11,454 bases of DNA from Planctomycetaceae bacterium (GTDB lineage Bacteria; Planctomycetota; Planctomycetia; Pirellulales; Thermoguttaceae): contig SUVI01000132.1 of NCBI GenBank assembly GCA_015062085.1, positions 1-11,454 of the forward strand, in the 5' to 3' direction. Of the stretch, positions 6,070 to 11,454 are shown in pieces (within the stretch, counting starts at the first letter, position 1; every line of letters starts with the position of its first letter). Position numbers and translations under genes: made by a program. Below the pieces are notes generated by a model. It worked only from the letters and a program-made list of their open reading frames with translations, made no database searches and was not told the DNA's origin.

Positions 6070-7554
6070 ATGAAATTTTTGCCGGATTTTGAAGCGGTAA
6101 AAGAGATCGCGGCTGACGGGAAATACGACATTCTCCCGGTCAGCTGTGAAATTTTGTCGGACATCTGTACGCCCATTACGGCACTGCGGAAGCTGAAGAT
6201 GCTTTCTTCACACTGCTATCTGCTGGAATCTGTTCTGGAAAAGGAAAAATGGGGCCGGTTTACGTTTCTTGGATTTGACCCGAAACTTGAGATCACCTGT
6301 ACGGGTAGCGCAATGAAGGTCGGCGATTTGCGTTTGAAGACGAACGATCCGTCGGAACAGATCCGGCAGATCCTCTCGGAGTACAAAAGCCCGCAGTTTG
6401 ACTATCTTCCCTCATTCACCGGAGGATTGGTCGGCTACTTTTCGTATGATTTCCTGAAGTACAGTGAACCTTCCATGGAGCTCGCACCTTCCGGGGATGC
6501 TGAAATGGAAGAGAATGAAAATTTTCAGGATGTGGATCTCATGCTCTTCGATAAAGTCATCGCGTTTGATAACTTCCGGCAGAAGATCATCCTGATCGCC
6601 AACATGTCCCTGCGCGACCTGGAAACGGAATACCGAAGAGCGGTCAGAGAGCTGGAAAATATGGCGTCTCTGCTGAGGACCGGAGCTGAAAAAACGGACG
6701 ACGACGGAAGGTTGACCGGGAAACCGGTTCCGCTTTTTGAGAAAGAGGCCTACTGCGAAATGGTGGAGAAGGCAAAACATCATATTCACGAGGGGGACAT
6801 TTTTCAAATCGTTCTGTCGAATCGTCTGGAGGCACCGTTTGAAGGGAGTCTGCTGAATGCGTACCGTATTTTGCGGACGTTTGAGCCGTCGCCGTACATG
6901 TTCTACTTTTCGGGAATGGATGTTGAGATCGCGGGTGCGTCGCCGGAGACGCTCGTAAAGCTCGAAAATGGGATCCTCCATACGTTTCCGCTTGCGGGGA
7001 CTCGGCCGAGGGGAAAAGATGAGGCGGAAGACCATGCGCTGGAGGAGGAACTGCTCGCAGATGAAAAGGAGCTTGCCGAGCACCATATGCTGGTCGATCT
7101 GGGACGCAATGACCTTGGGAAAATCAGTCGATTTGGCAGTGTGGAAGTCGAAAAACTGAGGGAGATCCAACGCTATTCCCGCGTCATGCACATTGGTTCG
7201 ACGGTGCGGAGCGAGATCCGGGAGGATCGGGATGCGCTGGATGCCCTCAAAGCGGTCCTGCCTGCAGGGACACTTTCCGGTGCGCCGAAACTTCGTGCCT
7301 GCCAGCTGATCGCGGAGCTTGAAAAAACGAAACGCGGCATCTATGGCGGAGCGGTCGGCTACATTGACTTTACGGGCAATCTGGATACGTGCATTGCGAT
7401 CCGGATCGCGTGGAAGAAAAACGGCAAGGTCTTCGTCCGGAGCGGAGCGGGGATCGTGGCGGATTCTGACCCGGAAAAGGAATTCCAGGAGTGCGTCAAC
7501 AAAGCGTCGGCGGTCATGAATGCCTTGAAATTGGCAGAGGAGGTGGAACGATGA
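6070..7554 (+). CDS. trpE: Anthranilate synthase component I
   Basis: With TrpG, converts chorismate and glutamine-derived ammonia to anthranilate, the committed step of tryptophan synthesis, in the cytosol. 494 aa, usual for the family. The start is fixed by GGAGG (6059-6063) 6 nt before ATG. The N-terminal half has LLES (51-54), the tryptophan feedback-binding signature, and PSPYM (273-277) matches the second side of that pocket, so feedback inhibition is expected. The chorismate-binding core is intact: IAGASPE (287-293), TFPLAGTRPRG (305-315), EHHMLVDLGRNDLG (337-350), AGTLSGAPKLRA (399-410), IYGGAVGYID (424-433) and RSGAGIVADSDPEKEF. LLES and linkage to trpG and trpD favour TrpE over PabB. 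First gene of the operon, downstream of the T-box and its terminator. Its TGA overlaps the trpG ATG by 4 nt. Confidence 0.97.
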   Translation: MKFLPDFEAVKEIAADGKYDILPVSCEILSDICTPITALRKLKMLSSHCYLLESVLEKEKWGRFTFLGFDPKLEITCTGSAMKVGDLRLKTNDPSEQIRQILSEYKSPQFDYLPSFTGGLVGYFSYDFLKYSEPSMELAPSGDAEMEENENFQDVDLMLFDKVIAFDNFRQKIILIANMSLRDLETEYRRAVRELENMASLLRTGAEKTDDDGRLTGKPVPLFEKEAYCEMVEKAKHHIHEGDIFQIVLSNRLEAPFEGSLLNAYRILRTFEPSPYMFYFSGMDVEIAGASPETLVKLENGILHTFPLAGTRPRGKDEAEDHALEEELLADEKELAEHHMLVDLGRNDLGKISRFGSVEVEKLREIQRYSRVMHIGSTVRSEIREDRDALDALKAVLPAGTLSGAPKLRACQLIAELEKTKRGIYGGAVGYIDFTGNLDTCIAIRIAWKKNGKVFVRSGAGIVADSDPEKEFQECVNKASAVMNALKLAEEVER

Positions 7555-8123
7555 TCCTGCTTATCGATAATTACGACAGTTTTTCGTACAATCTGTTTCA
7601 GCTTGTGGGGGAGATCGATCCGGAAATCATGGTCATCCGCAATGATGAGATGACGGTCGAAGAGATCCGGAAGACGGCTCCGGACCGGATCATTCTTTCT
7701 CCCGGTCCTGGTCGTCCGGAAGATGCGGGGATCATCATGGAAACCGCCGCAGTACTCTCGCAAACGATCCCGACTTTGGGAGTCTGCCTCGGTCACCAGG
7801 CGATATGTGCGGCATATGGGGCGAAGGTCACGTACGCGAAAAAACTCATGCACGGTAAGCAGTCGCTCGTGAAATTTCACACAGACTGCCCGTTATTTTG
7901 CGGAGTTCCCGAAATTGCGCCTGCCGCACGGTACCATTCTCTGGCGGCTGCTCCGGAAACCATCCCGGAGTCCCTTTGCATTACGGCCGAAACAGAGGAT
8001 GGAGAGGTCATGGCAGTTCAGCATCGGGAGTTCCCCATCTTCGGAGTTCAATTCCATCCGGAATCCATCCTGACGCCGGACGGAAGGACCATGCTGAGGA
8101 ATTTTATTTTGGGGAGGTTTTGA
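7551..8123 (+). CDS. trpG: Anthranilate synthase component II, glutamine amidotransferase
   Basis: Class I glutamine amidotransferase that hydrolyses glutamine and passes ammonia to TrpE. 190 aa, the normal size for a stand-alone TrpG not fused to TrpD. I chose ATG 7551, although the frame is open to 7491, because GGAGG (7539-7543) is 7 nt upstream and the conserved N terminus [15 protein letters not shown] starts here. Key motifs: [11 protein letters not shown] (oxyanion region), GVCLGHQAI with nucleophile Cys79, and GVQFHPESI with His169 and Glu171 completing the triad. The ATGA overlap with trpE implies translational coupling and equal amounts of the two subunits. In some bacteria this subunit also serves PabB, and the sequence does not exclude that. 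Confidence 0.97.
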   Translation: MILLIDNYDSFSYNLFQLVGEIDPEIMVIRNDEMTVEEIRKTAPDRIILSPGPGRPEDAGIIMETAAVLSQTIPTLGVCLGHQAICAAYGAKVTYAKKLMHGKQSLVKFHTDCPLFCGVPEIAPAARYHSLAAAPETIPESLCITAETEDGEVMAVQHREFPIFGVQFHPESILTPDGRTMLRNFILGRF

Positions 8124-8124
8124 G

Positions 8125-9141
8125 ATGATTCGGGAAGCGATCATAAAAATCGTCGATAAACAGGACCTCACGTATGAGGAAGCGTATTGCGTGACCAGTG
8201 AGATCATGAGCGGAAACACGACGCCGACGCAAAATGCGGCTTTTCTCGCTGCGCTTTCTGCCAAAAGTACCCGGGCGGAAACGATCGATGAGATCACCGG
8301 GTGTGCGGCAGCGATGCGCGATAAGGCGGTTCGGCTCGAACATGATTTTGAGGTCATGGAGATCGTCGGAACTGGCGGAGACGGTGCCCGGAGTTTCAAT
8401 ATTTCCACGACGGCGGCAATCGTTTGTACCGCGGCTGGTCTGAAAATCGCGAAACATGGAAACCGTGCAGCCTCTTCCAGATGCGGGACGGCGGATTGTC
8501 TGGAGGCTTTAGGGGTCCGGATTGATCTGGAGCCCCAAAAATGTCTCGAGATGCTGGAGGAGACCGGATTTGCCTTCTTCTTCGCGCAGAAATACCATAC
8601 GTCGATGAAATACGTCGGAAATGTCCGGAAAGAGCTTGGGATCCGAACCGTCTTCAATATTCTTGGTCCCCTCACGAATCCGGCTCGGCCGCAGAGACAG
8701 TTGCTGGGCGTTTACGATGCGTCACTCGTCGCACCGCTGGCGCAGGTCCTGATGAAACTCGGAGTCCGGCGCGGAATGGTCGTTTACGGGCAGGACAGGA
8801 TCGATGAGATCTCCCTCTCTGCTTCTACGACGGTCGTGGAGTTTCAGGACGGCTGGTCCCGGCATGGGGAGATCACGCCGGAAGATTTCGGGCTGGAACG
8901 CTGCGCGAAAGAGGAGCTTCGCGGAGGAACTCCGGAGGAAAATGCGCAGATCACGCGGAGCATTCTTGAGGGAAAAGTAGGGCACAAAAGAAACGCTGTC
9001 CTTCTGAATGCCGGGACCGCTCTCCATATCGGCGGAAAAGCCGGGTCGATCCAAGACGGCATCCGTTTGGCTCGTGAGGTCATTGACTGCGGGAAAGCGG
9101 CGGATGTACTTGAAAAAATCATCAGAATTTCAAATCAGTGA
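8125..9141 (+). CDS. trpD: Anthranilate phosphoribosyltransferase
   Basis: Transfers phosphoribose from PRPP to anthranilate, the second step of the pathway. 338 aa, typical length. The start at 8125 is one base after the trpG stop, with GGGGAGG ending about 6 nt upstream. The PRPP/Mg site is clear: GTGGDG (82-87), FNIST (91-95) and [15 protein letters not shown] (110-124), where the usual GSAD reads GTAD, a mild change. The anthranilate-binding and hinge region [11 protein letters not shown] (177-187) and the metal-binding Asp-Glu in DEISLSAST (from 227) are present. The N-terminal helical domain is complete. The one-base spacing to trpG and 10 nt to trpC support one polycistronic message. 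I see no domain fusion or truncation. Confidence 0.97.
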   Translation: MIREAIIKIVDKQDLTYEEAYCVTSEIMSGNTTPTQNAAFLAALSAKSTRAETIDEITGCAAAMRDKAVRLEHDFEVMEIVGTGGDGARSFNISTTAAIVCTAAGLKIAKHGNRAASSRCGTADCLEALGVRIDLEPQKCLEMLEETGFAFFFAQKYHTSMKYVGNVRKELGIRTVFNILGPLTNPARPQRQLLGVYDASLVAPLAQVLMKLGVRRGMVVYGQDRIDEISLSASTTVVEFQDGWSRHGEITPEDFGLERCAKEELRGGTPEENAQITRSILEGKVGHKRNAVLLNAGTALHIGGKAGSIQDGIRLAREVIDCGKAADVLEKIIRISNQ

Positions 9142-9151
9142 GGGGGAAAAG

Positions 9152-10051
9152 ATGACGATACTTGGCAAATTGGCGGCGTATGCCGAAGAACGCGTAGAGA
9201 CTGCAAAACAAAAGATCTCCGAAGAGGAAATAAAAAGTCGGGCACTCGCTCTGCCGAAGGGAAATTTTGAGTTTGAGTCCGCTCTTCGAAAACCGGGAAT
9301 CGCCTTCATCTGCGAATGCAAGAAGGCCTCTCCGTCTAGGGGACTCATCGCTCCGGAATTTCCGTATCTCCAGATCGCGCGTGAATATGAATCTGCCGGT
9401 GCGGACGCAGTTTCCGTATTGACCGAGCCGCGGTGGTTTTTCGGGAAGGATGAGTACTTGGAAAAAATCGCCGCAGAAATTCGCCTGCCGTGCCTGAGGA
9501 AAGATTTCACGGTCAGCGACTATCAGATTTTTGAAGCGCGGCTCCTGGGGGCGAAGGCGGTCCTGCTGATCTGCGCCCTTCTTTCGGAAACGCAGCTCCG
9601 TGAGTATCTGGCAGTCTGTGAACGGCTTGGGATCTCTGCACTGGTGGAGACGCATGATGAAATGGAGGTCCGGTCTGCCATTCGTGCCGGGGCGAGGATC
9701 ATCGGAGTCAATCATCGGAATTTGAATGATTTTTCGGTAGATATGCGGAACAGTCGGAAATTGCGGGATCTGGTTCCAGACGGGATCCTGTTCGCGGCGG
9801 AAAGCGGGATCCAAACTGCCGAAGACGTAGCGGAATTGCGTGCCGTTGGAGTGGATGCCGTTCTGATCGGAGAGTCGCTCATGCGCGCAGCAGATAAAAA
9901 AGCGAAGATCCGGGAACTGAAAGGCAAAACCGAAGGCGAAACGGAACCCGGAGCAGAATCCGGAGCAGAATCCGGAGCAGAATCCGGAGCAGAAAGCGAG
10001 GTGAAAGAAAATGACCAGGATCAAATTATGCGGAATTACCCGGCTCTGTGA
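9152..10051 (+). CDS. trpC: Indole-3-glycerol phosphate synthase with repetitive C-terminal tail
   Basis: Closes the indole ring: converts CdRP to indole-3-glycerol phosphate with release of CO2 and water. I start at ATG 9152, 6-11 nt after AGGGGG. The frame is open to 9008, but that part lies inside trpD. 299 aa, about 40 more than the usual 255-265. TIM-barrel active-site residues are in place: ECKKASPSRG (Glu55, Lys57), LRKDF (Lys117), LVETHDE (Glu166), GVNHRNL (Asn187) and AAESGI (Glu217, Ser218), with the phosphate site GESLMRA (240-246). The fold should end near residue 259. The remaining 40 residues are a hydrophilic, acidic tail with four GAES units encoded by a 12-bp tandem repeat. 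The tail overlaps trpF by 41 nt in another frame and carries the trpF ribosome-binding site. It is probably disordered and not needed for catalysis. Confidence 0.96.
   Translation: MTILGKLAAYAEERVETAKQKISEEEIKSRALALPKGNFEFESALRKPGIAFICECKKASPSRGLIAPEFPYLQIAREYESAGADAVSVLTEPRWFFGKDEYLEKIAAEIRLPCLRKDFTVSDYQIFEARLLGAKAVLLICALLSETQLREYLAVCERLGISALVETHDEMEVRSAIRAGARIIGVNHRNLNDFSVDMRNSRKLRDLVPDGILFAAESGIQTAEDVAELRAVGVDAVLIGESLMRAADKKAKIRELKGKTEGETEPGAESGAESGAESGAESEVKENDQDQIMRNYPAL
9950..9997 (+). repeat. 12-bp tandem repeat inside the 3' end of trpC
   Basis: GGAGCAGAATCC is repeated perfectly at 9950-9961, 9962-9973 and 9974-9985. A fourth copy at 9986-9997 ends in AGC instead of TCC. The unit is a multiple of three, so changes in copy number keep trpC in frame and add or remove four residues (GAES). 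It sits just before the trpF Shine-Dalgarno sequence, GAGGTG at 9998-10003. Confidence 0.95.
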
Positions 10052-10616
10052 GGCGGAGTGGATAAACGAACTGCGTCCCGATTTTGCCGGTTTTGTCTTT
10101 GTGCCAGCAAGCAGACGCCATGTGTCGGCAGAACAAGCGGAAATTTTGAGACAGAAACTGGATGCAGGGATCCGGACTGTCGGAGTTTTCGCGGATGAAA
10201 AACCGGAACGGGTCGCGGAACTGCTTCAAAGCGGGAGTATTGATGCCGTTCAGCTTCACGGAAGCGAAGATGAAAATTACCTTGCGTCCTTGCGGAAAAT
10301 GGCGGACTGCCCCATTATTCAGGCTTTTCGTATCAGAAATGAAGCGGACACGGAGCGTGCGAATCGTTCGTCGGCGGAACTGGTCCTCCTCGATTCCGGA
10401 GGCGGAACGGGGACGCTTTTCGATCATTCGCTGCTTCACGGGATCCGGCGTCCATACTTTCTTGCCGGTGGTCTGACCCCGGAAAATGTCGGCGGTCTCA
10501 TTCAAAATTTGGAGCCTGCACCTTGGGGCGTGGACGCGAGTTCCTCCCTTGAAACGGACCGAGTAAAAGATTTGGCGAAAATGACGGCTTTTGTGCAAGC
10601 GGTCAGAAAGGAGTGA
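10011..10616 (+). CDS. trpF: Phosphoribosylanthranilate isomerase
   Basis: Amadori rearrangement of phosphoribosylanthranilate to CdRP, the substrate of TrpC. 201 aa, normal for a monofunctional TrpF. The start at 10011 has GAGGTG 7 nt upstream, and the frame opens directly with the conserved RIKLCGIT strand carrying catalytic Cys7. Other signatures: GFVFVPASRRHVS, TVGVFAD, DAVQLHGSED, LLDSGGGTGTLFD (catalytic Asp128), YFLAGGLTPENV and WGVDASSSLETD, a variant of the usual GVDVSSGVE phosphate-binding motif. It begins inside the trpC tail (41-nt overlap), so its translation is probably coupled to trpC. The stop is 3 nt before the trpB start. Confidence 0.96.
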   Translation: MTRIKLCGITRLCEAEWINELRPDFAGFVFVPASRRHVSAEQAEILRQKLDAGIRTVGVFADEKPERVAELLQSGSIDAVQLHGSEDENYLASLRKMADCPIIQAFRIRNEADTERANRSSAELVLLDSGGGTGTLFDHSLLHGIRRPYFLAGGLTPENVGGLIQNLEPAPWGVDASSSLETDRVKDLAKMTAFVQAVRKE

Positions 10617-10619
10617 TTG

Positions 10620-11454
10620 ATGAAAAAAGGAAGATTTGGGATCCATGGCGGGCAGTATATTCCGGAAACGCTCATGAATGCCGTCATTGAGCTTGAAAAA
10701 GCATACGAGCATTTTCGGGAAGATCCGGAATTCGTAAAAGAGCTGGAAACGCTTCTTCACGATTACGCGGGACGTCCCTCCCGGCTCTATTTTGCGGAAA
10801 AACTGACCAGAACGCTCGGCGGGGCGAAAATTTATCTGAAACGGGAAGATCTGAACCATACCGGATCGCACAAGATCAACAATGTGTTGGGCCAGGCTCT
10901 TCTCGCGAAAAAAATGGGTAAAAAACGCCTCATCGCGGAGACCGGAGCCGGGCAGCATGGTGTCGCGACGGCGACCGCGGCGGCTCTGATGGGGATGGAA
11001 TGTCTCGTTTTCATGGGAGAGGAAGACACCCGGCGTCAGGCTTTGAATGTGTACCGGATGAAACTGCTTGGAGCAGACGTTGTTTCGGTAAAAAGCGGGA
11101 CGGGGACACTCAAAGATGCTGTCTCGGAGGCCATGCGGGAGTGGTGTTCCCGGATCGAGGACACGCACTGCTGTCTCGGCTCCGTGATGGGACCGCATCC
11201 GTTTCCTGGGATCGTCGGGGATCTTCAGGCCGTCATTTCCAAAGAGATCAGGGAACAGCTCCTCGAAAAGGAAGGACGTCTTCCGGATGCCGTCATCGCC
11301 TGCGTCGGCGGAGGCTCGAATGCGATCGGGAGCTTTCGGCATTTTATCGGCGATCCGCAGGTCCGGCTCATCGGATGTGAGGCTGCGGGAAGGGGGATCG
11401 ATTCCTTCGAGACCGCCGCGACGATCAGTACAGGAAGGCTCGGGATCTTTCACG
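10620..11454 (+). CDS. trpB: Tryptophan synthase beta chain, 3'-truncated by the window
   Basis: PLP enzyme that joins indole to serine to give tryptophan, working with TrpA. The first 278 residues of roughly 395-400 are present. The start at 10620 has AAAGGAG 6 nt upstream. The N terminus [14 protein letters not shown] is typical of TrpB1. The PLP-binding Lys is K85 in [28 protein letters not shown] (from E107) has the catalytic Glu expected of the family, and [10 protein letters not shown] (229-237) is the PLP-phosphate loop. [13 protein letters not shown] is a close variant of the usual GSVAGPHPYP segment. The frame is open to the last base with no defect. trpA would be expected next, outside the window. 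Confidence 0.97.
   Translation, partial: MKKGRFGIHGGQYIPETLMNAVIELEKAYEHFREDPEFVKELETLLHDYAGRPSRLYFAEKLTRTLGGAKIYLKREDLNHTGSHKINNVLGQALLAKKMGKKRLIAETGAGQHGVATATAAALMGMECLVFMGEEDTRRQALNVYRMKLLGADVVSVKSGTGTLKDAVSEAMREWCSRIEDTHCCLGSVMGPHPFPGIVGDLQAVISKEIREQLLEKEGRLPDAVIACVGGGSNAIGSFRHFIGDPQVRLIGCEAAGRGIDSFETAATISTGRLGIFH

Noticed and set aside
6000..6092. Possible leader peptide starting GTG at 6000, with tandem Trp codons TGG TGG (6012-6017) just before the terminator and AGGGGA upstream.
   Set aside because: It resembles a trp attenuator peptide, but the frame does not stop before the terminator. It runs into trpE, so a translating ribosome would disrupt the terminator whether or not Trp is available. 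The ribosome-site spacing is also short. The T-box already explains Trp control.
9950..9997. CRISPR-like or mobile-element repeat.
   Set aside because: The 12-bp units are directly adjacent with no spacers, lie in a coding frame and have no transposase or inverted repeats nearby.

Overview
This window is a bacterial chromosome segment of about 11.5 kb. Eight protein genes, two tRNA genes and a large RNA regulatory leader all lie on the + strand. Most genes have Shine-Dalgarno sequences at normal spacing, sigma70-type promoters are near consensus, and TGA is the main stop codon. The phylum cannot be fixed from the sequence alone. The secreted GHL10-type protein, with its DYIRFP and CFCEGC signatures, and the MDRYEADW-type phosphoglycerate mutase are what I would expect in a Planctomycetes/Lentisphaerae-like (PVC) genome. 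The T-box-controlled trp operon is more typical of Firmicutes. GATC and GGATCC are strikingly frequent throughout.

Region 1 (2-5340) holds the 3' end of gpmI (glycolysis), then a 226-bp intergenic stretch with several hairpins and a 19-nt direct repeat. Two exported-protein genes follow, overlapping by about 29 bp: a large GHL10-like putative glycosidase and a signal-bearing alpha/beta hydrolase. Region 2 (5337-5627) is a small tRNA unit: a promoter overlapping the hydrolase stop, two identical tRNA-Arg(ACG) genes, and a terminator after each.

Region 3 (5656-6051) is a consensus promoter followed by a complete T-box riboswitch: Stem I with a UGG (Trp) specifier, Stem II, Stem IIA/B pseudoknot, Stem III, and an antiterminator with a UGGC bulge that matches the G73 discriminator of tRNA-Trp. 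Region 4 (6070 to the end) is a tight operon trpE-trpG-trpD-trpC-trpF-trpB (truncated), which converts chorismate to tryptophan. trpA is not visible and may follow.

The most interesting point is how the T-box reaches its terminator. The 3' arm of the antiterminator is not part of the terminator, which lies about 50 nt downstream. Instead I find a chain of four helices, each excluding the next: T-box antiterminator, sequestering hairpin, second antiterminator, intrinsic terminator. The parity gives the correct logic: uncharged tRNA-Trp turns the operon on. This relay is read from base-pairing only and is a hypothesis. A second oddity is a 40-residue TrpC tail built partly from a 12-bp tandem repeat that runs across the trpF start.
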